NCBI GenBank assembly: GCA_025917655.1
Contig: CP084619.1
Coordinates: 2,399,001-2,463,000 of the forward strand
Length of the DNA: 64,000 nt
Source: Chlorella sorokiniana
Lineage: Eukaryota > Chlorophyta > Trebouxiophyceae > Chlorellales > Chlorellaceae
Reading direction: 5' to 3'
The notes under the pieces are model-generated. The model was not told where the DNA came from and searched no databases. It saw only the letters and a program-made list of their open reading frames with translations. This document shows positions 11,711 through 24,500 of the stretch, in pieces; positions within the stretch are counted from its first letter, which is position 1, and every line of letters begins with the position of its first letter. Made by a program: the position numbers and the translations under genes.

Positions 11711-14700
11711 TCACGTGACAGTGCCAGCCTGGCCTGCCGGAGGACCGCCTGCATCCGCCGCCCTCTTCGCCGCCGCTGCAGCCGCATCCTCGCCATGCAC
11801 ATTCTGCCGCTTTGCAGGCGGCTCCCCGCCAACCTCCCGCCCCTGCTGCTGCTCTGCTTCTATAGGAGCCTTGTTTGCTGCCGCTGCGTCTGCCACGCCC
11901 TGACCGCTGCGTTCGAGCAACCTACGCTTCAGCGGGCTCAGCACTGGGGTGGCAGCCTGGCCGGCTGCGGGGGACACGGGCTGCGGTGAAGCGGGTGCAC
12001 CCTGTGCTCTGGGGCTGGCCTCCGCACCGTTCACCGGATGCTCCTGAGCAGCGAGGGCTAGGGGCGCTGCTTGCTTGTCGGCGGGCGAGGCTGCGGCTGG
12101 CGCCTTGACCGACAGGTCGCTGGGCTGCTTGGGCAGCTGCAGCTGACCGCCTGCTGCTGCTGGACCCTGCCTGCCGCTACCAGGTCCCGCCTCTGCGCCA
12201 CCAGCTGCGCGCGGGCTGGTGGGCAAGGCAATGCCCGACGCCTGCTTGCGAATGGGGGCCGGCAGCTTGCCAAACACGTCGCACTCCTCCAGCACCGCGA
12301 GCGGCTTTGGTGGCGCCCGGGGCCTGGGCTGCTGTGGTTGCTTCGGCTCCCCAGCCGGCTGTTTGGTCTGCTGCTGCTTGGCTTCCGCGCTGCCGGGAGC
12401 CACACGCACATCGCCACCCCTGCCAGCCAGCACTGGCGCGGCAGGACCAGCGACGGCAGACTGCTGCACATCGGCGCCCGTCTTCCCAGCCGTAGCATCC
12501 TTCGCTGCTCCCTTTGGCTGCTGCTGCGCGTTCTGCTGCTGCTGTTGCTGCGATGCAATCTGCTGAGCTGCTGCTGTTGCCACCTTTTGCAGGCCGCCGC
12601 TGTGAGAGCCCTTCTCCGCAGAGTCGTGGCTGCGAGCGAGCTCACCCCCTGCGACAGCCGCAAAGTAAGCAGCTTCGGCTGAGCTGCAACCTGTGCAACA
12701 ACATAGCAACGCAGCCGTCTCTAAATCAACACGCCCCAGCCGCCAAGGCTCACCTGATGCGTCCTCGTCTTCGTCTGAACTATCGCTGTCCCTGCGCCGC
12801 TCCCAGGCCCACATCTGCAGGCGCTTCAGCTCGCGACCAGCTTTGCCTGGGGCGCAGTGCCGCCGCTCCGCGGGGAGGGAATGGCGGTGCCCTCATCCTC
12901 AGAGCTCTCGCCCTCAGATGGCGGCTGTGCCGCGCGCCGCTCCTGCTGCCGCTGCTCGCGGTTGCGCTGCGGGGCTGCTACAGGCTTGACACGGCGGCGG
13001 GGATGTGCTGTGCTGCTGCGTCGCCTGACGGCGGACGGCTTGCCAGTCTCCGCGCTGGGTGGGGCCAGGCCGGTGCTGAAGCAGTCTGCAGCTCGCAGCA
13101 GGCCATAATGCACCTTGAACCAGGCCTCCAAAGGGTCCCCCACCTCCCTCTGGCGCGGCTCGCTTCCGGCGGCAGCAGCGCCGCTGGCCTGGCGCTCACG
13201 GTCGCTGCCTTCGCCGTCGCTAGAGCCGCTGCTGGCATCCACGAGCTGCCGCCGCCGCATGTTGAGCTGCTGGCGTGGCCCCTTGGGCTGTGGAGAGGCG
13301 GCGGTGTCCATTGCAGCTGCATTGCGCCTGCGTTGCTCAGACTCTGTCCCATCTTCTGCAGGTCAAAGGGATGTGGCGTGCAATCCTGCATGGTCTCCCG
13401 ATCAAAAGCCACCTTGGCCTGCTGGCTTCCAATCGCACACACCGGCAGTAGCACACTGTCTTGCAGAACGGTAAACAGGCCTCCATGTATTGACGCACCT
13501 GTGCTCTGCTTGGTGCCGCGACTGCGGCCAGCGCTACCACGAGAACGAGCGCCGCTGCCTTTTCGCCGCAAGCTGCCCGCAGCTGTGCCCTCCCCCATGG
13601 TCTTCGGCTCCCACCCACCGTCTGCAATAGAGGGGCAGCATGCAGCGCGGGGGAGGGCATCAACCTCCACCTCAGCGCCCACCTGGCAGCCCCAGGGCTG
13701 ACACGATCCACATGGGTTCAGCACCCACCTGAGCCTTTGATGTAACGCCAGTATCGGCTCTCCATTCGGCCGCGCCAGATGCGGCTGCTGCGCTTGTCCA
13801 CCCACTCACGCCGCTCCGTCATTTTCTTAGTCTCTGAAAAAGCAGTGATGGGCAGCCAAATCAGACGCGCAGGTTGCTTGCTACCCTCATGAGCCAACCA
13901 AGCGCTTCAAAATGCAGGGCGGAGCGCCGCCTGCACGTCAAACCGCGATGGGCAGCCCCTGGCCCCTGTCTGCGCACCTGGGAACAGCACGCGAATTTCG
14001 GTGCGGCTCTCGCGGATGATGGAGGCCTGGTAATAGACGCGGCTGCCTGCCTGCAGCTCCATCATGGGCTTGTCGGGCCCCGCAGCGCAGTCAAAGGGCT
14101 CCTGGTCCAGCGTCTCGCGCTCCTGCTGGATTGCGTAGCTCGTGGCCTGCAACCGGCAGCGGCACATCAGCTGGCACGCAGCAGTGCCTTCACACGAGGC
14201 GGCAAGGCTCGGCGGCCGCTGTGGCGTGGGGCCAACAGCGTGCAGCACATGCTGCACGCTGCATCCACCCACCTCATCCACCCACCTGTGGGATGTTGGT
14301 GAGCTCAGCGTCGCCGCCGGGGCGCACGCCCCACCTGCATCGACCCCTGCATCTGCCTCCTCCGCCTCGCTGTCCTCTGATTCGGAATCGTCGGCAGCCC
14401 CCTCCTCGCTGGCGGAGCTCGCGTCTGAAGACTTGCGCTTGCGAGAGCGTTTCTCACCCTGCAATACATGTTCATGCAGCATTCTATTCAAGCAAATGCA
14501 GCACATCCCCGTAGCGCAGGCCGGCTGACCAGCACGAAGTGAGGCACACCTCAGCATCGTCGTCGCCGCTGCGCGAACGATTGTTGAAGGGCTTGCGCTC
14601 AAACTGCGTCATGTTGCACTTCTTGCATTGCTGCAGGGAGAAAAGGGGCTGACGTTAAACTTTGCACGTGGCTGATGTTGGGCTTTGCACGAAACTGCGG

Positions 14701-14911
14701 GTTAAAACCCTGTAGTAGCGCAGTGCACAGCGGTGGGGCAACCCTGGCAGTCCCGTTGGCAGCCCCGCACTGACGCGCTAACCTTGGCTGTCAAAGTCAG
14801 CAGTGCCCTGCATTTCTCGTTACAACACCGTTTGTGCGCCCGAGGCAACTTTTCGGCAAAGTTGAGCCTTTTGCCTGCCTCGCTGGTGTGATCGCCGCCT
14901 GTATCAGCCAT
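11711..14911 (-). CDS. Tudor/agenet-like nuclear protein with Cys4 zinc site
   Basis: The first exon (14911-14783) and second exon (starting at 14630) together give CCNEKC and QCKKCNMTQFERKPFNN, a likely zinc-binding Cys4 site. A Lys/Arg- and Asp/Glu/Ser-rich segment follows (nuclear-type low complexity). Two exons then form a small beta-barrel-like domain: MELQAGSRVYYQASIIRES, then EWVDKRSSRIWRGRMESRYW and GGWEPK, reminiscent of Tudor/agenet chromatin readers. The C-terminal third is Gln/Ala/Pro-rich and disordered, with the conserved-looking block EECDVFGKLPAPIRKQA. A frame break near the C4 run (plus strand 12872-12875) is repaired by one C; another probably lies near 14315. I infer a chromatin or transcription role from composition and the Tudor-like fold only. 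Confidence 0.55.
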
Positions 14912-15493
14912 CTAGCTGTTATCCCAGGCTGCGTCGAGCATCCAACGGCAGTCCTTGCCCGTAAAGACGGCAGTGCTCCCGCAAGTTGAACGCTGGCGGA
15001 CTGATGACTTTCTAAGGGCGGCAAAGGCTCGACAGACCCTCACTTCGAAAGCACGGAAGCCCCGTTACGCCCCCCGAAAGGCTCCCGCCGCATAAAAGTG
15101 GGCAAGTTCTCAGTAGGAGCTTGGCATTCTAACCCGCAAGGCTGATAAACATGCGATAGATCGCAATGATGGGAGGAGCATGATGACACGGTCAGCCTCC
15201 AGGGGCTATGATGTTTGAGTGGCGCGCCATGGCGCCAGGCGCATGACGCGCACAGCGGCTACGACCGCCCAGAACTCTAGTTCTAGCTGAATGACCTGCG
15301 CTGTGTCCTTGAAAGGATGCAATTTGATTGAAACGAAGATTGAGAAGGTGCGCGTTCTTGGACAGAAACCACCATACCAGCCTGGCCACCCACCGAAACC
15401 AAGCACTCCCGCCGCTCCAGGGGGACTCTGGAATGGAACGGTCAGTGCAACAACAGGGCCACAACTGAGACCACTTAGGCCGCTGAACAGCTG
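14912..15493. other. Intergenic spacer between two minus-strand genes
   Basis: No exon is supported. It should hold the promoter of the Tudor-like gene and the 3' UTR of TFIIE-alpha. No tRNA or other structured RNA was recognised. Confidence 0.5.
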
Positions 15494-18127
15494 TTATATA
15501 TCTTCCCAATCATCTTCCTCTGCTGCATCGTCAACTGCTGCTACACCGCCGCCTGCAGCCGCGGGCTGCTGCTGCTGCTGCTGCTGTGGGTCAGCCTTGA
15601 CGTCCTCCCACAGCGGCTCTCCTTCATGCTCCCACGCTGCCTGCTCCTGCTTTACTGCTGCATAGCCATTCTCTGTCTTGATGCGCTTGACATCTGCGAT
15701 GGGCGGCAAGGCAGCCGTCAGCGGATGCAACTGAGCCTGCGAAGCAGGCCAGCTGCCCATGCATGCGTCACGCTCAGCCAAGCCTGCACCAGGATGCAGG
15801 CAAGTGCAGCTCACCGGGGCCAGCTGCTCCTCCAGGTCGCCCTGCTCCCGTCGTGCTGTTGCCTGCACCTGCGCCAAGTACTGAGCCAGGAAAGCCTCCT
15901 GCAGTCGCTGCTGCTCATCTGCATCCCTGTTTCCATGCTGCTGCTGCTGCTGCTGTGCATGCTCTGTCTGCTGATCACGCTTCTGCTCCGCCTCGCCGCT
16001 GGGCAGGTCTTGCGAGGCAGCAGGGCCCACGCTTTCTGACTCTGCACCGCAAAAGACATCGCCAGAGAGCTTGGTTCTCTGTGCACTCCCATCCCCAGGT
16101 TACCATCGCGCCTGGCAGCTGGTGAAGTCAGCAGCAAGGCCCCACCTGCACCTCGGAACCAGGCAGGCAACTCCTTGCCCGGGCCCGCCGCTGCTGCCGC
16201 TGCTGCACTGCCCTCGCCGCCGAGCTGCACATCCACCTCAGCGCGAGCCAGCCAGTCCAGCACTTGATCATCATCCAGATCCTCCTGTGACAAGGAAAGT
16301 CAGCAGTAGTACAATGTTGATAAGCCGGCGAGTATGCAGCACGCAGCCCAGGACACAAGCATTGCCCAGCCCAGCATGCCCATCCGGGGGCCCAGCGCAG
16401 CCAGCGTGGTTCACATGGGAGCCGCCGCGGGCCGCCATCTTCTGGCGCGCTCGCGCTGCCTGCTCCTGCCGCCGCCGCTGCAAGTCGTGCTGCCGCCGGT
16501 GCCAATCCTGCAGACAAGCAAAGGCATGTCAGATGTGCAGTGCTGAGCTGAGCTGGCATTTGTTGAAGAGTTGCCCACCCGTAGCGACCCAAAATCAGGC
16601 GGGGGGACGTCTTTGAGCTTGTCCAGCTGCTCTGCAGCAACAGCAAGGAAAGCGTCAGTCATACACCTCTATTCATGGTCTTGAAGAATCCCCGCGCTTG
16701 ATCAACTGCAAGCGTTGTGGCGGCATGTGCGCAGCCGCACCTAGTATGGGCGCAGCTGCGCCTCCAGCTTCTCCAGCATGCGCTTGGCATACTGCTGCAG
16801 CTGCTGCCGGCTGGCAGCAGCGCCGCTGGCACTGCCCAGCCCTGCGGCGTCTATGTTGGCCTCCAGCTCCGCCCTGCACTCCTCGCAGAGGAAGGCGCCG
16901 CTGGCCGGGTCCAGCAGTCGCACAGCATCCAGCGAGGTGTAGGTGGCGCCGCACCGCCGGCACAAGTACTCCTGCGCAGCGCAGCACCAGCATGGGAAAC
17001 GCGGCCGCGTCAACAACCGCATGGCCTAGCTAGTAGCGATGCCGGGTGTGTTCTCGCAGTACGGCAGGCAAGGCAGTGCGCAGAGGGGCAGGCCAGGCCT
17101 GACCCACCGCCACATCCTCGCCGCTGCCCATGTGCTTCTTCAGCATCTCCCGCATGCGATGCAGGCGCAGGTGCAGCGAATCCAGCAGTGCCGGGTACGC
17201 CACGCACCTGTGCAGCAACAAGGAGGCAAGGCAGAGGTGGGCATGCGTTGGACCCGATCTTCAAAAAGGCAACACCGCACGGCTGCACCTGCACTGCAGC
17301 CCGCTGCGGCTAGTGCAAGCGTTGGGGCGCGGGCCCGCCCACCACCACGTGTTGGTCTGCTGGCTCATGCGCGCCTCCACCTCGGGGTCGTCGGGCTGCT
17401 CCACATTCTGCCGCTTCACCTTGATCTTCGTCACCTCTGCAGGCAGCACAGAGGCAGGCATTAACCACAACAACATTTGACGCGAGACGCGCGGCAACCG
17501 CCGCACACACAGGCAGCCGCGTGCGGCAGTGAACAGGCTGGCATGTGGCGATTAAGCTGGCGGTTGGTGCTGGGGGCGCACCCGACTGCAGGAGGCCCTC
17601 CGCCTGAAGGTACCGCAGCGCGCGGTTGGCCACCTTGCCCGACACGCCCAGCTGGCCCGTGATGGCCACATCCTTGACGTAGCCATGCGCGCCTGCCAGC
17701 AGGTCCAGCAGCAGCAGCCCAAGCCCAATGTAGTCGTTCTGCAGAGGAGGCAGCAGTACGAGCGAGCTGGTCAAACCGTGCCTGCAGGGCGCAGAGGGTG
17801 GGCGCGTTGGGCAGCAGCTGCGCACCTTGTCGCGGCGAACAACTACACGCGCTCCCGCTGGAACATCCTCTGGTTCGGGTTCCTTTGGCGGGCACTGCGT
17901 AGAACAGGAAAAATTGCACGGAAGATAGTTTCAACCCCAGCAGCGGCCGGGCGGTGGCGGCGCAGCAGGCAGGAGGAGCACCATGCCTCCGTCTGCTGGC
18001 ATCATTGGCCTGCAATGCATCTGGCTCGCACCTCTCCAGCGTAAAAGGCTCGTGCCAGCAACCGGACAAGCCGCTTGTAGCCGGCGTCTCCCCCAAGTGG
18101 CTTGGAACCGGCCACTGCCGCGTTCAT
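15494..18127 (-). CDS. TFIIEalpha (GTF2E1/TFA1): Transcription initiation factor TFIIE subunit alpha
   Basis: About ten exons read without a frame break. The ATG at 18127 gives YKRLVRLLARAFYAGE, the start of the winged helix, continued by GYVKDVAITGQLGVSGKVA and NRALRYLQAEGLLQS. Next come RQNVEQPDDPEVEARMSQQ and a zinc ribbon with EYLCRRCGATYTSLDAV and FLCEECRAELE (CxxC...CxxC). The C-terminal half is Gln-rich with an acidic end (DDAAEEDDWEDI), the usual TFIIH-contacting acidic tail. TFIIE-alpha joins the RNA polymerase II pre-initiation complex, opens promoter DNA and recruits TFIIH. The start lies 265 bp from the divergently transcribed SET gene, so a shared promoter is likely. Identification is firm. 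Confidence 0.92.
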
Positions 18128-18392
18128 CCACCTCCACAGAGGTGTGTTACGCCGCTGCGGGACGTGGAAGCTCTGGAACACAGACGATCACACTGTGAAA
18201 ACTCCAGAGCGCATAGGCTTGGTGCGGACAGGCGCACAATGGAAGATAACAATCGGTTTAACGACAGTGGTGCGCATACAAGGCGCACACGCAAGCAAGC
18301 CCGGCACTGCTGGCAGCCCTGTCGACAATCCAGGGAGACAAAGGCGCATTGTGCTCTTGAGACTGTCTGCAAACATTGTGAGCCTTTGAATA
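18128..18392. promoter_or_regulatory. Divergent promoter region, TFIIE-alpha / SET gene
   Basis: The two start codons are 265 bp apart and point away from each other, so both promoters and 5' leaders must fit in this interval or overlap it. No specific box is claimed. Confidence 0.6.
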
Positions 18393-21148
18393 TGTCATTT
18401 ACATGCTTGCAACAACAACCTGCGGGCCTTGGCCCTCGGCCAGGGCTCAGCACAGCGTCTAAGCCTCACACACCCCTGCCCGCCAGCAGGGCCGGCCACC
18501 AGGCAGCATGCACTGCTCTCAAGCGCCAATTGCGATGCACGGCAGCCGCGCAGGTGGACGGTGGAGCGTCGGCGGCGCTCGTAGCGGCAGCAGGTGTGGA
18601 CTCCTCAAAGCTGGCTGTGGCACCTGGCCCTGGCGGCCTAGTGACCAGCAAGCCGCTCAACAAGGGCGACCAGCTGTTTGCGGTGCCACAGTCAGCCTGG
18701 ATCACAGCGGCCACCGCGACGCAGTCCCCCGAAATCGGCCGCTTTGTTGCCAGCTTGGAGCCCTGGCTCGCCGTTGCCCTCTTCCTGCTGCATGAGCGCG
18801 CCAAGGGCGGCGCCAGCCGCTGGGCGGCCTACCTGGCCAGCCTGCCGGCAGACAGCGGCAGCCCTGTGCAGTGGGGTGAGCAAGACCTGGCGGAGCTGGC
18901 CGGGAGCCAGCTGCTGGGCACGGTGCAGGGGTACCGCGCGTACTTCCGGCAGCGCTACGACGCCCTCCAGGCGGACCTGTTTGCGCCCAACAGCCAGGCC
19001 TTTGACCCTGCCGTGTTCACGTACGACGCCTTCCTCTGGGCCGCCTGCACCGTCCGCGCGCGTGCGCACCCGCCCCTGGATGGCGCCAGCATTGCGCTCG
19101 TCCCGCTCGCAGACCTGGTGCGGGGGAGGGGCCGGAGGGGGGAGGAGTGGGGGTAGGGGGAGGGGGCCCGCTGGAGCTGGTGGCGGTGCTGCTGCTGTCG
19201 CTGCCCATAGTGCATCAAGCTCTTCACACCGCCATTTGCAAGGATTCCTCTCTATACTGGGCAGAGAGTGTGCCTGGCAACGCGCTCTTCCCTTCCGCCC
19301 CTCTTTGCCTTCAGACGCAGCACCAGCGGGGCAGCAGCGCCGCGGGCTGGAAAGTGGAGCAGGTGGGTGGTCTGTTTGGCGCAGGGGCGAGCCCAGCCCT
19401 GGTGATGGAGGCAAGCAGCGCGATGGGCGCAGGCGAGCCGGTGTCCATGGATTTTGGAGCCAGCAGGACGGGTGAGTGGTTCCCAACGCACACGGCGGCC
19501 GGATGTTTCGGGCCCTTGGGGCAGCCCAGCCTGCATCAGCGCCTCGTGATGGAATCGAGGTGCTCCTTTGGAACTGGTTCCTTACAGAAGCTACAAATGC
19601 CTGTTCTCAAGTTGTTGCGGGTGTGGCCAGTAGCCCCAGCCTTGCCGCCGCCACGCTGCCCCTGCGCCGCAGATGGCCAGCTTCTGGTTGATCACGGCGT
19701 GCTGGACCCCCTGGTCAGCAGGGTGAGATGCCCCGCCTCGCGCTGCACCCATGTGCAGCCCTATTGTCAAGCCCAAGCGAGGCCGCCATTCGCTTTGCTG
19801 CCTTGGACTCGACCGCTGATTTGCGGTGCCTGATGCAAGCAACGGCTGTACTGAACAGATTGGTCTCTCCTGATCCTCCCTCTGGGGTCTCCGCTCTCAA
19901 TACTGAATGCTGACTTCTAAATACTGAATGCGCGTTCCCCTCACCGCACCCACCCGCCCTGCAGGCCAGCTATGCGCTGACGCTGGAGCTGAGTCCCGAG
20001 GACGGGAACTATGACGACAAGGCAGACATCCTCGAAATCAACGGCCTGCCCGAGTCGGCCGAGTTTGTGCTGCGCGCTGATACCGCGCCTGACGAGCGCC
20101 TGCTTCCCGTGCTACGCCTGCTGAACCTTGCGGGTGCGCGCACTGGGGGGTCGGGGGGGGGGCCCGGGGGTAAAGGGGCGTTAGGCGGGGGCTATAGGTT
20201 GTGTCTGGGGCTGGCTTCGCCTGACATGGCAACACGTCGGCAGCTGCTGTTATGTAGCTGCCACTCCCTGCTGCTGGAGAATGCTCCTCTGCCTCTCATC
20301 GACCATCAATGCACGCTGCTTGCAGGTGCGGACGCTTTCCTGCTCGAATCCATCTTTCGGGGCGAGGTATGGGAGCACATGCAGCTGCCCATCAGCGAGG
20401 AAAACGAGCGCGGCTGCTACCAGGTGGGTGAGGCAGCTTTGGGCGGCGATTGGTTTGACAGCGGGCGCCTGCTACGTGCCGGCAGGCTGTCCCAGGGCAC
20501 TTCGAGGCCACTTGGGCTGTTTTATGCAACTCCTCATCTCTTCTGTCTACTCCTGCAGCAACTCATCGACGGGTGCAACACGGCGCTGGCGGCTTACCCC
20601 ACCTCCATTGACGAGGACCTTGCGCTTCTCAACGGGTGGGGTACCTGTGCTACTGCGTGATGCACCTTTCTGGTTGCGCCCCACCATTACGTCGCCTCTT
20701 GTTCGCAACGTTCACTGTTGTTGCTTAACCATCATTTGCGTCAACGCTTTTCAAACGTGCAGTGGCAGCCTGGAGCCAGGCAGCCGGCGCCAGGCTGCTG
20801 TCCGCGTGCGGCTGGGGGAGAAGGAGGCCCTGGATGCAACTTTGCGCTTCTTTGAGGACCGCATTGGCAGGTGGGGCGTTGATGGCCTTGCAGGGTGATG
20901 GCAATATGGGAGAACAACTGCAGCTTGGCTTTTAGCACCCATAGCCACGCTTCTATCCGTGTTTTCAGAGGTTTCCCAGGGCCTTCGCCTGCATATGTGA
21001 GGCTTACCGCTGTTTGTCCCGCTCTCCCCTGGCTTGCAGGCTGCAGAATATGGAGTACTATGCAGAGCGGCGCCTCAAAAGGCTGGGCCTGCTGGATGGT
21101 CAAGGGAATACGACCTGGGACGGCTTCTTTGAGGACGGCATTGCGTGA
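18393..21148 (+). CDS. SET-domain lysine methyltransferase, Rubisco LSMT-like
   Basis: The ATG at 18393 opens an N-terminus rich in Ser, Ala and Arg that looks like a chloroplast transit peptide. The SET region follows: GGLVTSKPLNKGDQLFAVPQ, FLLHERAKGGASRWAAYLAS, then ALVPLADL, GEPVSMDFGASR and, after splicing, DGQLLVDHGVLDP. The C-terminal helical domain (ADILEINGLPESAEF, ENERGCYQ, RLQNMEYYAERRLKRLGLL) fits the Rubs-subs-bind domain of plant LSMT. The enzyme should transfer methyl groups from SAM to lysines of a plastid protein. After ADL the usual NH(S) motif is replaced by TQH, so activity may differ. The frame is unbroken and the stop is at 21146-21148. Confidence 0.82.
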
Positions 21149-21543
21149 TCTGGGCATCACCAGGTGCAGCAGGTGCACCCTGATGAGCTCCGTCCTGCTG
21201 TCAACCAACACTCATGTCTGTGATTGCATGGAGCATAAATGATCACCAAACCCACTATGTACTCAGGACAACATTCGGCATGCTGCATCGTCGCTGTTCA
21301 ATGCAAAGGCAGCAGCAGCGGCCCCAAAAACAAGTGCAATGTGAAAACTGGATGCCTGGCGGCGAGAGGTCCGTCGTCTAGTGTCGCCAGGTCACCATGC
21401 CTATAGGCACAACCGTAGGGCTGTTACAGATCTCCTTTCGCGAATTTGATAACCCAACTCATTACTTTTCGCCGGCTGCTCGAGTCTAGTGACGGTCACA
21501 AGGCCAGAGTTTGCCCACGCCAGCGCAAAGTGGGGCCGGCAGG
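21149..21543. other. Intergenic spacer
   Basis: Nothing coding is supported. It lies between two co-directional genes and must carry the SET gene 3' end and the Cactin promoter. Confidence 0.5.
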
Positions 21544-24500
21544 ATGGCGAAGAGCAGGGATAAGGATAAGAAGCGGAAAAAGGACCGGAAAGAAAAGAAG
21601 CGGCGACACCGCTCCTCCAGCCCATCCAGTAGCGGCAGCGACTCTGATGACGAATACAAGCGGCGCAAGGCGGAGAAGCTAGTGGGTGGATTCTGTAGCC
21701 AGCAGCGGCCGTGCTGGCGGCGGACGTTGACAGCGCTTTGCGGCTGCCGCCGTTGCCGACAGCGCTGCCCGGCTGCCGCCGTTGCCACCGCCACCGCTCT
21801 GCTGCCCAGGCCCCTTTTCGCTACCACTGCAGGCCAAGAAGGTGGCACAACACCTGAAGAAGCACAAGGTGACAGGGATCGATTACACCGATAACGACAA
21901 CCCGTTTGGCGACTCCAACCTGACAGAGCGCTTTGTGGGGGGAAGATTGAGAAGGAGCTGGCCAGTGGGCGGGATGTGCGAGAAATGACGGCCAAGGCTG
22001 AGATGCGGCGACAGGCGGAACGTCTGGTGAGCTTGCCACTGCTTTAACGACACGGCTTTGAGTTTGAAGCCACTGCTTTCACGCCAGCGAAGCAGCATCT
22101 GGGACCAACAATGGCGTGAGTCACATCTTGAAGCTGGTTTTGTGCCAAGCGCAGCGGTCCTTTCCATGACAGTGTGGCTCACTCTGTCCTTTCTGATGGC
22201 GCAGGAGGAGATCGAGAAGGTGAAGAAGCGACGGGAGCAGCGTGAGGCAGAGCGGGCAGCCATGGCCGAGGAGCTGGAGCTGATCCAGCGGGAGCGGGCG
22301 CTGGCCGAGGCGGCAGACCTGGAGAAGAAGGAGGAAGAGGTGAGCGAGTGTGTGGGTGGTGGGCGGCAAGGGGCCGCGGGGCGTGGGGGTGGCGGGCGGG
22401 GCGGGGTTGGCGGGGGCGCTGCCGCTGGCACCACTGGCGATTGCTTTCCCTGGATTGCTGTGCTTGAGGTGCCCACGTGCCGGTTGATTGACAGCAGCAC
22501 CATAGCGTCGCCTGAGTTGTGCCTTGATGGCACAAGTCGCTATCGACCTGCCTGCCTGGCTTCAAGCCAGCCCGGCCCCTGGCTTGCCTTCCTGCCTGCC
22601 AGCATGGCCCACCCGCCCCCTCCCTTCTTGGACCGCCGCCTCTGCTGCTGTGCAGTTCCACTTGGAGCAGGCTCGGTCGCGCTCCATGCAGCGCCTGGCC
22701 GACGGGCGGCCCAAGCCGGTGGACAAGCTGGCGCACACCATCTTCCTGATGGAGGGCGAGACGCAGGAGGTGGGGTGGGGGGCAGGCAGCAGCGCCAGCA
22801 TTGCAACCCGTAGACCAAGGGAGGCACGCCGCTGCGCTGGCCTTGGAGGGTCCAATATGCTTGTCCAGGTGCCGGGGTCTAGGAGTTGCGCTCACAGCGC
22901 ATGAGTGCAAAGGAGGGGTGCTCTTGGCTTGTGGTGCGCCACACCCCGCCGCCCGCCCCCGCCCGCTGCGCCGCAGGAGCCCACCAGCCTGATAGCGGCG
23001 CTGTCGCTGCGCCAAGTCAAGGAGCTGGTGGAGGACATCAAGCAGTTTGTGGTGGGTCGCTGCGCTGGCGGTGGCACGACGCAGCAGGCCAAACACGGTG
23101 CCGGCAGCTGAGGGCCTCCATCGCGTGGCTGCATCACACAGACCCCAGCGCTCCTGCTGGCTCTGCAAGGCGCTGCTTCTTGGCTGCTGCCTGCGCATGC
23201 TCCGCCACGGGCGAGCCACGCCGTTTCTCCGTTCTGTTGTTGCTCTCGCCGCAGGAGCTGGACAAGCACGACGTGCTGCATCGCGACTTCTGGGCAGCCG
23301 CGCTGGCGGTGGCCAGCGCTGAGCTGTATGAGCAGCAGAAGCAGGAGGACATCGACCGCGCCAAGTGAGGCCCCCGGACTGAAAGCACGCAGGGCCTGCC
23401 GGGATGTCTGTGCGGACGGGGCTCCTGCTTGCCAGCTGGCGAACTCCAAGGAGGCCCAGCGGTTGCGCGGGCACGCACACCGCACGCTCGCATGCCGCCA
23501 CCGCGGTGCACCACACCCTGCGCGCCCTGCATTTCCCGGCCGCAGGCTGCGCGGCGATCCCATCCCCGCCAAGTACACGGTGCGTGAGCCTGGCTGGCAC
23601 GAGTCGATTGACACCGAGGTGCATGTCATGCTGGCGGGTGAGGCGACGCGGGAGCACGGCAGGGGATGCAGGAAGGGGCGGGGTGCATGCAGCGTGTGTG
23701 TGTGTGTGAGGGGGGCGAGTGTGCATACTCTGGGATGTCGGGCAGTGAGAGTGTGTGTAGGGGGTGGGGAGGGGGAGGGGGGTACGCAACATAGCCCAGC
23801 ATAGCTCAGTGTGTGGATCGAGCTATGCTCTCTTCAGCCGTGCGTCCATGCGAAGCGCAGCTGCATAGCAACCTTGTTGCGCCCAGCCTCCCTTTGCATT
23901 GTCGCTTGCTTGGCCTTGTTGTGTTTACCGCTGGTTGCTGGCCCCACTGGCGCAGGCAAGACCCACTCTGAGCTGGCTGAGCTGGAGGGCGGGATCCAGG
24001 AGCAGCTGGACAGCGGCGCTGCGGCAGACCCAGAGTACTGGCAGGCCGTGCTGCGGCGTCTGGCCCTGGCCAAGGCCAAGTCGCGGCTGCGGGAGCTGCA
24101 CGCGGGTGGGTGGGCATGGGGAGGCAGCGCAGGGAAGGCTCCCTGGACTGGCATTTGCAAGCAGGCACCAGGTGGCCCTGTTCTGTGGCCCTGGGTTGCT
24201 TCAGGTGCAGAGGAGGCCCTGCAGATCCACAAGCGGGCGGCTGTCGCACGTCCGCGCTGGCTGCCATCCATGAAGTGCCCATGGCCCCACCTGCTCCCCC
24301 CCCACCCCGCAATATGAAGACCTGATGCAGCAGCACCTTGCCAAGATGATGGCAGGGGTGGATGTGCCGGGCGCCATGGGCTGGCGCGACGACGAGCAGG
24401 AAGAGGAGCCAGAGGAGGACGAGGATGGGGTGCAGCGGGAGCAGCAGCCGCCGCTAGCGCGGAGGAGCAGGCGGCGGCCGCCGCGGCGGCCAAGGCGGCA

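Noticed and set aside
12514-13701. A 395-codon plus-strand open frame
   Set aside because: It is antisense to the Tudor-like gene, which has consistent splice sites and a clear domain on the minus strand.
22179-23792. A 537-codon open frame on the minus strand
   Set aside because: It is antisense to well-conserved Cactin exons and introns, is rich in Arg/Pro/Ala as expected from GC-rich DNA, and has no motif.
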